From the NCBI RefSeq assembly GCF_016907435.1, contig NZ_JAFBBZ010000001.1:2542001-2606000 (forward strand): a stretch of 64,000 nucleotides of DNA, written 5' to 3'. Below the pieces are notes generated by a model. That model was not told the origin of the DNA, made no database searches, and saw only the letters and a program-made list of their open reading frames with translations. The position numbers and the translations under genes are program-made. This document shows, piece after piece, positions 43,022 through 51,045 of this stretch. How positions within the stretch are numbered: position 1 is the stretch's first letter; every line of letters starts with the position of its first letter. This stretch comes from Nocardioides salarius. Its GTDB lineage: Bacteria > Actinomycetota > Actinomycetes > Propionibacteriales > Nocardioidaceae.

Positions 43022-43540
43022 ATGCAGCTCCTCACCCAGCGCGCAGCGACCGAGCGCCTGCGCTCCCTGGGCATCGGCCCTCGCCAGGCACGGCAGGTCC
43101 TGGACGCCGGGTTGGCCGGAGAGCCCCTGCGCACCAGTGCAGCACTGCTCTTCGACTCCGAGCGCGTGGAGGATCTGATGCGCCGTCCGGTCCTGTCCTG
43201 GGCAGAGGTCGACGAGGTGTGTCCGTCGGGGCTCCTCGTGGCCCGTCGGAGCGCGGATCAGCTTCGAGACGCGTGGACGCTGCCGCTGTACGCCCGGCTC
43301 GAGATCAGCCGGGTGGCACAAGCCGATGGTCAGCTCCCGATGGTGGCCACGACGGGTGGTTTCGTGACGGACGGCGCCGGGATCGTCGACACCCACGGGG
43401 AGGGGACGGCGCGAGGGCGGCGCGACACCTGCCGCCTCGACCTGGTCGAGCCCACGTCGTGGTTCGAGTCCTTCCGCGGACGGCGGCTGCCGACCGGGCC
43501 GGGTCGACCCTGGAGGTTCCACGGGGCAGCCTTCGCGTAG
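43022..43540 (+). CDS. Hypothetical protein with N-terminal HTH-like segment
   Basis: The 172-residue product is not recognised. Its N-terminal 60 residues (ERLRSLGIGPRQARQVLDAG, then LLFDSERVEDLMRRP) look like an excisionase or MerR-like helix-turn-helix with a short wing. The middle holds CPSGLLVARR, and the C-terminal half (LVEPTSWFESFRGRRLPTGPG) is rich in Arg, Trp and Phe. Codon use is less biased than in neighbours, with CGA, GGA and CGT more frequent, which suggests weak expression or recent arrival. It lies alone between the purD terminator and purB and has its own leaderless promoter. Confidence 0.6.
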   Translation: MQLLTQRAATERLRSLGIGPRQARQVLDAGLAGEPLRTSAALLFDSERVEDLMRRPVLSWAEVDEVCPSGLLVARRSADQLRDAWTLPLYARLEISRVAQADGQLPMVATTGGFVTDGAGIVDTHGEGTARGRRDTCRLDLVEPTSWFESFRGRRLPTGPGRPWRFHGAAFA

Positions 43541-43582
43541 GCCAGGGCCCCGCCGGTCGCGAGGGTGCGAGACACTGTGCCC

Positions 43583-45013
43583 GTGACCGTGCCGAACGTC
43601 CTCGCCACCCGCTACGCCGCCGCCGACCTGGCCCAGATCTGGTCGCCCGAGCACAAGATCGTGCTCGAGCGCGAGCTGTGGGTGGCGGTGCTCAAGGCGC
43701 AGCGCGACCTGGGCATCGCGGTGCCCGACGGGGTCGTCGAGGCGTACGAGCGGGTGGTCGCCCAGGGCGTCGACGCCGTCGACCTGGGCTCGATCGCCGC
43801 GCGCGAGCGGATCACCCGCCACGACGTGAAGGCGCGCATCGAGGAGTTCTCGGCCCTGGCCGGGCACGAGCAGATCCACAAGGGCATGACCAGCCGCGAC
43901 CTCACCGAGAACGTCGAGCAGCTGCAGGTCAAGCAGTCGCTCGAGCTGCTGCGCGACCGGGCGGTGGCCACCCTGGCCCGTCTGGGGCGACTGGCCGCCG
44001 AGCACGAGACCACCGTGATGGCGGGCCGTTCCCACAACGTCGCCGCGCAGGCCACCACGCTGGGCAAGCGCTTCGCCAGCGTCGCCGACGAGATGCTGGT
44101 CAGCCTCGAGCGGGTCGAGGACCTGCTCGGCCGCTACCCGCTGCGCGGCATCAAGGGCCCGATGGGCACCGCGCAGGACATGCTCGACCTCCTCGACGGC
44201 GACGAGGACAAGCTCGCCGACCTCGAGCAGCGCGTCGCTGGCCACCTCGGCTTCCAGCGGGTGCTGACCAGCGTGGGCCAGGTCTACCCGCGCAGCCTCG
44301 ACTTCGACGTGCTCTCCGCGCTCGTCCAGCTCACCGCCGGCCCCTCCAACCTGGCTACCACGATCCGGCTGATGGCGGGGAACGAGATCGTCACCGAGGG
44401 GTTCAAGGAGGGCCAGGTCGGCTCCTCGGCGATGCCGCACAAGATGAACACGCGTTCCTGCGAGCGCGTCAACGGCCTGGCCGTCGTCACCCGCGGCTAC
44501 CTCTCGATGGTCGGCGAGCTCGCCGGCGACCAGTGGAACGAGGGCGACGTCTCCTGCTCCGTGGTCCGCCGGGTGGCGCTGCCCGACGCGTTCTTCGCCG
44601 TCGACGGGCTCTTCCAGACCTTCCTGACCGTGCTCGACGAGTTCGGTGCCTTCCCCGCGGTGATCCAGCGCGAGCTCGACCGCTACCTGCCCTTCCTGGC
44701 CACCACCAAGGTGCTGATGGCCGCGGTGCGCAACGGGGTGGGCCGCGAGAGCGCCCACGAGGCCATCAAGGAGGCGGCGGTGGGCACGGCGCTGGCGATG
44801 CGCCAGGGCCAGGCCGACAACGACGTCTTCGCCAAGCTCGGCGCCGACGAGCGGCTCGGGCTCACCGAGGCGCAGCTCGAGAGCCTGGTCGCCGAGCCGA
44901 TCGCCTTCACCGGCGCCGCGGTCGCCCAGACCCAGGCCGTCGTACGCCGCGTGGCCGCGCTCGCCGAGCAGCACCCGGCCGCGGCGGCGTACGCACCCGG
45001 CGCGATCCTCTGA
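43583..45013 (+). CDS. purB: Adenylosuccinate lyase
   Basis: This 476-residue fumarase-superfamily lyase has the signature GSSAMPHKMNTRSCERVNGL, the catalytic His regions TSRDLTENVEQ and AGRSHNVAAQATTLG, and RGIKGPMGTAQDML. It releases fumarate from adenylosuccinate and from SAICAR, so it serves both AMP formation and step eight of IMP synthesis. Three in-frame GTG codons (43577, 43583, 43589) are close together. GTG 43583 is preferred because GACACT ends six bases upstream. An unusual nested hairpin follows. Confidence 0.97.
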   Translation: MTVPNVLATRYAAADLAQIWSPEHKIVLERELWVAVLKAQRDLGIAVPDGVVEAYERVVAQGVDAVDLGSIAARERITRHDVKARIEEFSALAGHEQIHKGMTSRDLTENVEQLQVKQSLELLRDRAVATLARLGRLAAEHETTVMAGRSHNVAAQATTLGKRFASVADEMLVSLERVEDLLGRYPLRGIKGPMGTAQDMLDLLDGDEDKLADLEQRVAGHLGFQRVLTSVGQVYPRSLDFDVLSALVQLTAGPSNLATTIRLMAGNEIVTEGFKEGQVGSSAMPHKMNTRSCERVNGLAVVTRGYLSMVGELAGDQWNEGDVSCSVVRRVALPDAFFAVDGLFQTFLTVLDEFGAFPAVIQRELDRYLPFLATTKVLMAAVRNGVGRESAHEAIKEAAVGTALAMRQGQADNDVFAKLGADERLGLTEAQLESLVAEPIAFTGAAVAQTQAVVRRVAALAEQHPAAAAYAPGAIL

Positions 45014-45025
45014 CCGTCGTCCGCT

Positions 45026-45065
45026 CCTGACGCGGCCCTGAGGCCGGCCTCACCCCCGCGTCAGG
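45026..45065. terminator. Nested palindromic terminator after purB
   Basis: CCTGACGCGG and CCGCGTCAGG form an outer 10-base-pair stem. Inside, after symmetric CCC/CCC internal loops, TGAGGCCGGCCTCA is itself a perfect 14-base palindrome. It starts 12 bases after the purB stop and ends well before the next gene's ribosome site. Confidence 0.75.
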
Positions 45066-45133
45066 AATGGGCGCCGCGGGGCGCGGGGTTGGGACGGGGT
45101 ACGCACCACCTGCCTCGCAGAAGGAGCAACCCC

Positions 45134-45829
45134 ATGAGCAAGATCCTCTTCGTCGTCACCGGCGCCCGCCACTGGACCCTCAAGGACGGCACCCAGCACC
45201 CCACCGGCTACTGGGCCGAGGAGCTCGTCGCGCCCTTCCAGGTCTTCACCGGCGCCGGCCACCAGGTCGTCGTCGCCACCCCGGGCGGCGTGCCGCCGGT
45301 CGTCGACGAGGGCAGCCTGGCCGCGGAGGCCAACGGCGGCCAGGAGAACGCCGACGCGCTGCGCCAGGCGATCGACGACATCGAGCAGCTGCGCTCCCCG
45401 GAGTCGCTCGAGCTGGTCGACCCGACCGCCTACGACGCGGTCTTCTACCCTGGCGGCCACGGCCCGATGGAGGACCTCTCCGGCGACGCCGACTCCGCGC
45501 GCCTGCTGGTGCAGACCCTCGAGTCGGGCAAGCCCCTGGGCATCGTGTGCCACGCCCCGGCCGCGCTGCTGGCCACCGAGGGCGAGGGCGGCTCGCCGTT
45601 CTCCGGCTACCGGCTCACCGGCTTCACCAACGCCGAGGAGACCCAGGCCGGGCTCGCCGACGGCGCGCCCTGGTTGCTGCAGGACCGCCTCGTCGCCCTG
45701 GGTGCCGACTTCCAGGAGGCCGAGCCCTGGAGCGAGAACGTCGTCGTGGATCGCTCGCTCTTCACCGGCCAGAACCCCGCTTCCTCGGGCCCGCTGGCGC
45801 GCCGGATGCTCGAGGCCATCGGCTCCTGA
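45134..45829 (+). CDS. DJ-1/PfpI family protein (class I glutamine amidotransferase-like)
   Basis: A 231-residue protein with the DJ-1/PfpI fold: KILFVVTGARHWTLKDG, FYPGGHGPMEDLSGD, and the nucleophile Cys in GIVCHAPAALLATEG. GYRLTGFTNAEETQAG follows, which is typical of the Hsp31/YhbO-like branch. Members act as chaperones, glyoxalases or deglycases, and which applies here is open. ATG 45134 has AGGAG seven bases upstream. It stands alone between purB and the converging DHA2 exporter. Confidence 0.9.
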   Translation: MSKILFVVTGARHWTLKDGTQHPTGYWAEELVAPFQVFTGAGHQVVVATPGGVPPVVDEGSLAAEANGGQENADALRQAIDDIEQLRSPESLELVDPTAYDAVFYPGGHGPMEDLSGDADSARLLVQTLESGKPLGIVCHAPAALLATEGEGGSPFSGYRLTGFTNAEETQAGLADGAPWLLQDRLVALGADFQEAEPWSENVVVDRSLFTGQNPASSGPLARRMLEAIGS

Positions 45830-45859
45830 GCCGACCCGCACCTGGAGACCCGGACGAGG

Positions 45860-45899
45860 ACGCGCCGGTCGCGAGGCTCACGCCTCGCGGCCGGCGCGT
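45860..45899. terminator. Hairpin terminator between DJ-1 gene and DHA2 exporter
   Basis: A 17-base-pair stem with one G-U pair (ACGCGCCGGTCGCGAGG with its partner) has the loop CTCACG, which contains the exporter's stop codon. The right arm lies inside the exporter coding sequence. Confidence 0.75.
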
Positions 45900-47359
45900 T
45901 CGTCGCGCAGGGCCACGACGGCTGCGACCAGCGCCAGCGCCACCAGCGCGGCCGAGGTCAGGAACGCGGTGCGCAGCCCGGCCTCCGGCCCCCACAGCCC
46001 CAGCGCCACCGTGTAGGCGGTGACCCCGAGCGCCGAGCCGACGGCCGAGCCGATGCGCTGACCGGTCTGCAGCGCCCCGCCCGCCGCACCGCCCATCCGC
46101 GGTGGCACCTGGTCGAGGGTCAGGGTGAAGTTGGGCGAGATCACCGCGCCGCCGCCGAGGCCGCCGACGAAGAGCAGCGGGGGCAGCAGCGCCCACAGCG
46201 CCCCGCCCTCGCGGCCCGGCACCAGCACCGCCATCGCCAGGACCGCCGCGACCACCGTCACCAGCGCACCGACGCTGAGCTGGCGGCCCACCGTGGTGAC
46301 CACCCGCCCGGCCAGCGGCGCCGAGATCGCCGAGCCGACCGCGAAGCCGGTCAGCAGCAGCCCGGCCGTCAGCGGAGCGAGGCCCATCTCGGTCTGCAGG
46401 TGCACCGAGAGCACCAGCACCAGCCCGGTGAACCCGGTGAAGTAGAGGGTGCCGACCGCGATGCCGTTGGCGAAGCCGGGGGTACGGCGCAGCAGCGCGA
46501 CGTCGAGCAGCGGCGCACCGCCGCGGCGTACGACGCGGTGCTCCCAGCGCACGAACACCGCGATGACCACCGGCACCAGCGGGAGCCCCAGCAGCCACAG
46601 GTAGTTGCCGCTCTCCGCCCGGACCACCGGGTAGAGCAGCAGCAGGACCGCCACGCCCAGCAGCACCGAGCCGAGCGGGTCCAGGCGCGGGCGGGCCTCG
46701 CCGGCCTCGCGCGGGTTGGTGTGCGGCACCAGCCGCAGCACCGCCACCAGCGCCGCCAGCCCGATCGGCACGTTGACCAGGAAGATCCAGCGCCAGCCGT
46801 CCTCCTCGCCGAAGAGCGAGATGATCAGCCCGCCCAGCACGGGGCCGAGGGCCGCGGAGACCGAGACCGTCAGTCCGAAGATCCCGAAGGCGCGTCCCCG
46901 CTCGCGGCCCGAGAAGAGCTCCTGGATCAGCCCCGAGTTCTGCGGGGTCAGCAGGCCCGCGGCCGCGCCCTGCAGCAGCCGCGCCAGGATCACCAGCTCG
47001 ACGTTGGGCGCCAGCCCGACCGCCGCGCTGGTGAGCACGAAGAGGCCCAGCCCGACCAGGAGCAGCAGGCGGCGCCCGTAGGCGTCACCGAGCCGGCCTC
47101 CGGTCACCAGCACCAGCCCGAAGCTCAGCGCGTAGCCCGAGACCACCCACTGCACGGTGCCGGTGGAGGTGTCGAGGCCCTCCTGGATCGAGGGGATCGC
47201 CACGTTGACGATCGTGACGTCGAGCAGCGCCATGAACCCGACGACCAGCGAGACCGCGAAGATCCGCCAGCGCCGGGGGTCGGGCTCGTCGCCGCCGTCG
47301 CCACCCGACCAGGGCGCGAGGGCGTCCGCCGCGCGCGGGGACTCCTGGTGCTCGACCAT
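45878..47359 (-). CDS. DHA2-family MFS drug exporter (14 helices)
   Basis: The 493-residue transporter has the MFS motif A GGRLGDAYGRRLLLLVG after the second helix, motif B/C regions GAAAGLLTPQNSGLIQELF and GPVLGGLI, and VTIVNVAIPSIQEGL in the first helix as in EmrB/QacA proteins. About 14 membrane helices can be counted. It exports drugs or hydrophobic compounds by proton antiport. The ATG has GGAGGGC directly upstream. It is divergent from the CDP-alcohol phosphotransferase gene. Confidence 0.9.
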   Translation of the reverse strand: MVEHQESPRAADALAPWSGGDGGDEPDPRRWRIFAVSLVVGFMALLDVTIVNVAIPSIQEGLDTSTGTVQWVVSGYALSFGLVLVTGGRLGDAYGRRLLLLVGLGLFVLTSAAVGLAPNVELVILARLLQGAAAGLLTPQNSGLIQELFSGRERGRAFGIFGLTVSVSAALGPVLGGLIISLFGEEDGWRWIFLVNVPIGLAALVAVLRLVPHTNPREAGEARPRLDPLGSVLLGVAVLLLLYPVVRAESGNYLWLLGLPLVPVVIAVFVRWEHRVVRRGGAPLLDVALLRRTPGFANGIAVGTLYFTGFTGLVLVLSVHLQTEMGLAPLTAGLLLTGFAVGSAISAPLAGRVVTTVGRQLSVGALVTVVAAVLAMAVLVPGREGGALWALLPPLLFVGGLGGGAVISPNFTLTLDQVPPRMGGAAGGALQTGQRIGSAVGSALGVTAYTVALGLWGPEAGLRTAFLTSAALVALALVAAVVALRDERAGREA

Positions 47360-47478
47360 GCCCTCCAGCCTGACCTACCACCCCAGACCCCGGGGGGTGG
47401 GCCGGCCCGGGATGATGGCCGGGGTCCCACCGGGTTCCCGGTCCAGGACATGCCCATCCAGGACCCGGAGGACCCACC

Positions 47479-48129
47479 GTGCTCGACGCCCCCGTGCGCC
47501 GCGTCATCGCCCCCGGCCTCGACGCCGCCGCGGCCGGCCTCGACCGGCTGGGGGTGCGCCCGCTCGCCGTGACCGGTCTCGGCTGGCTGGTCGGCCTCGC
47601 CGCCTGCGTCGCCGTGGCCACCTCGCACTGGTCGACCGCGCTGGTGCTGTGGTTGGCCAACCGGGCCCTCGACGGTCTCGACGGTCCGCTGGCGCGCCGC
47701 CGCGGCGCCACCGACCTGGGCGGCTTCCTCGACCTGCTCGCCGACTTCAGCGTGTACGGCGGCTTCGTGCTCGCGGTGGGCGTCGCGGTGCCGGAGGCGC
47801 GCCTGGCCTGCCTGGTGCTGCTGCTGACCTACTACGTCTCCGGGACCGCGTTCCTGACCCTGGCGCCGCTGCTGGAGAGGCGTGGAGCCCGCGGGGACGG
47901 CCGCTCGGTGCTCTTCGTGGGCGGACTGGCCGAGGGCACCGAGACGGTGCTGGCCTACGCCGTGCTGTGCCTGCTGCCGGCCCACGCCGAGACCGTGCTG
48001 TGGGTCTTCGCGGCCATGGTCGCCCTCACCGCGCTGCAGCGCATCGGGCTGGGTGTCCGGAGCCTGGGCATCCGGGCCCCGCGTCCGCTCCGAACCACCT
48101 CCGAGACGCTTCCCGAGGAGACCCCGTGA
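47479..48129 (+). CDS. CDP-alcohol phosphatidyltransferase family protein (YnjF-like)
   Basis: This 216-residue membrane enzyme contains the full CDP-alcohol signature D-x2-DG-x2-AR-x8-G-x3-D-x3-D, seen as LDGLDGPLARRR followed by GGFLDLLADF. Six hydrophobic helices surround it. It transfers a phospho-group from a CDP-alcohol to another alcohol in lipid head-group synthesis; the acceptor is unknown. GGAGG is eight bases before GTG 47479. It leads a six-gene chain with overlapping ends whose next four genes form an ABC transporter, as YnjF accompanies YnjBCD in Escherichia coli. Confidence 0.88.
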   Translation: MLDAPVRRVIAPGLDAAAAGLDRLGVRPLAVTGLGWLVGLAACVAVATSHWSTALVLWLANRALDGLDGPLARRRGATDLGGFLDLLADFSVYGGFVLAVGVAVPEARLACLVLLLTYYVSGTAFLTLAPLLERRGARGDGRSVLFVGGLAEGTETVLAYAVLCLLPAHAETVLWVFAAMVALTALQRIGLGVRSLGIRAPRPLRTTSETLPEETP

Positions 48130-49394
48130 CCCGCCCCGCCGGCCGCCCAGGCCGACCCCTGCTGCTGACGGCCGCCCTGGCGGTCACGGCCCTGGTGGCC
48201 TCCGCGTGCGGCGGCGAGCCCGACGAGGCCGCCGCGGTCGACGCCTCCGACTGGGACGCCGTGCTCGCCGAGGCACAGGGCCAGAGCGTCGACTGGTACA
48301 TGTACGGCGGCGACCAGCGTCTCAACGACTTCGTCAACGGCGAGGTCGCCGACCGGCTCGCCGGGCTCGGGGTCAGCCTCGACCAGGTCAAGATCACCGA
48401 CACCGCCGAGGCGGTCAACAAGGTGCTCGGCGAGCAGCAGGCCGGGCGCACCTCGGGCGGCTCGGTCGACGCGATCTGGGTCAACGGCGAGAACTTCGCC
48501 ACCGGGGTGCAGGCCGACCTGTGGGCCTGCGGCTGGACCGCCGACCTGCCCAACGCGAAGCACGTCGACCTCGACGACCCGGCCGTGGCCACCGACTTCG
48601 GGGTGCCGGTCGAGGGCTGCGAGGCCGCCTGGCAGCAGGCCAGCTCGGCGCTGGTCTACGACAGCGCGGCGCTGGACGAGGCCGACGTGGAGTCGGTCGA
48701 GTCGCTGCTGGCCTGGACCGCGAGCGAGCCGGGGCGCTTCACCCACCCCGCCCCGCCCGACTTCACCGGCTCGATGGCGGTGCGCACCTTCCTCTACGAC
48801 ACCCTCGGCGCCGAGGCCGTCACGGCGGCGGCCGAGGCCGGCGGCCTCGACGACGACGTCTACGAGCAGGCCCGCGACGAGACCTTCGACCGGCTGCTCG
48901 ACGCCGCCGACGGCTTCTGGCGCGGCGGCGAGACCTACCCGGTGAGCCAGGAGGAGGTCGAGAAGCTCTACGCCGACGGCGAGATCAGCGCCTTCCTCAC
49001 CTACGGCCCCGGCGCGGTGAGCAGCCTCGTCGAGGACGGCGTCTTCCCCGGCAGCACCCGCGAGACGGTGCTCTCGGTCGGCAACATCTCCAACGTCAGC
49101 TTCGTCGGGGTGCCCGCCAACGCCGAGGACCGCGCCGGGGCGATGGTCCTGGCCGACGTGCTCCAGGACCCCGAGGTCCAGCTCGGGCTCTACGAGGCCA
49201 CCGGCATCTTCCCGGTCATCGACCTCGACACCGTCGAGCCCGCCCTCGCCGAGCGCTTCGCCGCCGTCGACGCCGGGCCCTCGGTGCTGAGCCCCGAGGA
49301 GCTCACCGCCGACGCGCTGCCCGAGCTCGACAGCGCCACCCTGGCCCGGATCGAGGACGACTGGAGGGCACGGGTCCTGCGGGGCGAGGGATGA
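48126..49394 (+). CDS. ABC transporter substrate-binding lipoprotein (YnjB-like)
   Basis: The 422-residue protein has a lipoprotein signal (LLLTAALAVTALVASACGG, lipidated Cys near residue 28). A type II binding-protein fold follows with VDWYMYGGDQRLNDFVN, DAIWVNGENFATGVQ, FTGSMAVRTFLYDTLG and FVGVPANAEDRAGAMVLAD. It resembles the YnjB group of unusual solute receptors related to thiamine, iron or sulfur-compound binding proteins. The GTG start overlaps the phosphotransferase stop. The ligand is unknown. Confidence 0.87.
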   Translation: MTRPAGRPGRPLLLTAALAVTALVASACGGEPDEAAAVDASDWDAVLAEAQGQSVDWYMYGGDQRLNDFVNGEVADRLAGLGVSLDQVKITDTAEAVNKVLGEQQAGRTSGGSVDAIWVNGENFATGVQADLWACGWTADLPNAKHVDLDDPAVATDFGVPVEGCEAAWQQASSALVYDSAALDEADVESVESLLAWTASEPGRFTHPAPPDFTGSMAVRTFLYDTLGAEAVTAAAEAGGLDDDVYEQARDETFDRLLDAADGFWRGGETYPVSQEEVEKLYADGEISAFLTYGPGAVSSLVEDGVFPGSTRETVLSVGNISNVSFVGVPANAEDRAGAMVLADVLQDPEVQLGLYEATGIFPVIDLDTVEPALAERFAAVDAGPSVLSPEELTADALPELDSATLARIEDDWRARVLRGEG

Positions 49395-50251
49395 GCCCGC
49401 GCCTGCGCATCGCCCTGCTCCTGGCCCCGGCGCTGCTGGTCGTCGGGGTCTTCGTCGTCGGCGGGGTGCTCCAGGCGGTGCTGCAGAGCCTCGGCCACGC
49501 CCCCGTGGTGGGGGAGTCGCAGTGGTCGCTCGACGCCTACCGCCGCGTGCTCGCCGACCCGGCCGTGCACGCCTCGCTGCTGCTCACCGCCCGCGTCTCC
49601 CTGATCTCCACCGCGGCCGCCGCCGTGCTCGGCACCGCCCTGGCCCTGCTCGTACGCCGCCTGGGCGGGCGCCGCCGCCTCGCGGTGCTGTTCCACGGCA
49701 CGCTGGCCGTGCCGCACCTGGTGGGGGCGCTGGCGATCGGCCTGCTGCTGGCCCCCTCCGGCCTGCTCTCGCGCGCGGCGTACCGGCTCGGCCTGGTGGA
49801 CTCGGTGCAGGACGTGCCGGCGCTGACCCAGGACGCCTTCGGCTGGGGGATCATCGCGGAGTACACGTGGAAGGAGACCTTCTTCGTGGCCGTCGTGGCG
49901 CTGGCCGCGCTGGGCCGCCGGGTCGGCGACCTCGAGGACGTCGCCGCGACGCTGGGCGCCTCGCGCTGGCAGCGCCTGCGCGAGGTGACGCTGCCGGTGC
50001 TGGCCCCGCCGGTCGCGGCCGCGTCGGTGCTGGTGCTGGCCTTCGTGACCGCCTCCTACGAGGTGCCCCGGCTGCTGGGGCGGCCCTACCCGACGACGCT
50101 GTCGGTGGAGGCCTTCCAGCGCTACCGCGACATCGACCTGACCTCGCGGCCCGAGGCGATGGCCCTGGCCGTGCTGATCGCGCTGCTGACCACGCTGGCG
50201 GCGCTGGCCTACCTGCGGCTCGTCGGCGGCCTGGCGAGGCGGTCGCTGTGA
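49391..50251 (+). CDS. ABC transporter permease 1 (YnjC N-half-like)
   Basis: A 286-residue permease with six hydrophobic helices. The EAA loop, which contacts the ATPase, is DVAATLGASRWQRLREVTLPVLAPP near residues 176-200. In E. coli YnjC the two permease halves are fused, whereas here they are separate genes. ATG 49391 overlaps the stop of the binding-protein gene (ATGA). Confidence 0.88.
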   Translation: MSPRLRIALLLAPALLVVGVFVVGGVLQAVLQSLGHAPVVGESQWSLDAYRRVLADPAVHASLLLTARVSLISTAAAAVLGTALALLVRRLGGRRRLAVLFHGTLAVPHLVGALAIGLLLAPSGLLSRAAYRLGLVDSVQDVPALTQDAFGWGIIAEYTWKETFFVAVVALAALGRRVGDLEDVAATLGASRWQRLREVTLPVLAPPVAAASVLVLAFVTASYEVPRLLGRPYPTTLSVEAFQRYRDIDLTSRPEAMALAVLIALLTTLAALAYLRLVGGLARRSL

Positions 50252-51045
50252 AGCGCAGTCCCTGGCGCGGCGCGGCGGTCGCCGTCGTCGCGGTGGTCAC
50301 CGTGCTGCCGATGGTGCCGGTCGTGCTGTGGGCCGTCGCCGGCGCCTGGCGCTACCCCGCCCTGCTGCCGCCCGAGCTGAGCGCCCGCGGGCTGCGCCTG
50401 CTGCTCGGCGACGGCGTCCTGGCGGCCCTGGGCACGTCCGTGCTGGTCTCCACCAGCGTGGCCCTGCTGGCCTGCCTGGTGGGCCTGCCGGCCGGGCGGG
50501 CGCTGGGCCTGCACCGCTTCCGCGGGCGCCGGTTGGTGCAGTTCCTGCTGCTGGCCCCGATCATCGTGCCGCCGCTGGCGGTCACCCTGGGCCTGCAGGT
50601 CTTCTTCATCCGCTACGGGCTCGCCGACACCGTCGCCGGGGTGGTGCTGGTCCAGCTGGTGCCGACCGTGCCCTACGCCGCCAGCCTGCTCGCCGCCGCC
50701 CACGCCGACCTCGACACCGACCACGAGCAGGCGGCCCGGGTGCTGGGCGCCGGCCCGGTGGCGACCCTGCGCCACGTGAGCCTGCCGCTGCTGCGCCCGG
50801 CGCTGGTGACCGCCTTCCTGCTGACCTTCCTCATCTCCTGGAGCGAGTACGTGCTGACCCTCCTCGTCGGCGGCGGCCGGGTCACGACCCTGCCGCTGCT
50901 GCTCTTCTCGGCCATCGAGTCCTCCGACCGCACCGCGGCCGCCGCGCTCGGCCTGCTGGTGGTGGCGCCGCCGGTGCTGCTGGTGCTCGCGGTGACCCGG
51001 GTCGCCGGGCGCGACGTCGCCTGGATGGGGGTCTCCCGTGCGTAG
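50248..51045 (+). CDS. ABC transporter permease 2 (YnjC C-half-like)
   Basis: The 265-residue permease has six helices, a conserved FLLLAPIIVPPLAVTLGLQV segment, and the EAA loop EQAARVLGAGPVATLRHVSLPLLRPAL near residues 164-190. It ends with a short cytoplasmic tail. GTG 50248 overlaps the previous stop, and the last eight bases overlap the ATPase gene, so all subunits are translated from one message. Confidence 0.88.
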   Translation: MKRSPWRGAAVAVVAVVTVLPMVPVVLWAVAGAWRYPALLPPELSARGLRLLLGDGVLAALGTSVLVSTSVALLACLVGLPAGRALGLHRFRGRRLVQFLLLAPIIVPPLAVTLGLQVFFIRYGLADTVAGVVLVQLVPTVPYAASLLAAAHADLDTDHEQAARVLGAGPVATLRHVSLPLLRPALVTAFLLTFLISWSEYVLTLLVGGGRVTTLPLLLFSAIESSDRTAAAALGLLVVAPPVLLVLAVTRVAGRDVAWMGVSRA

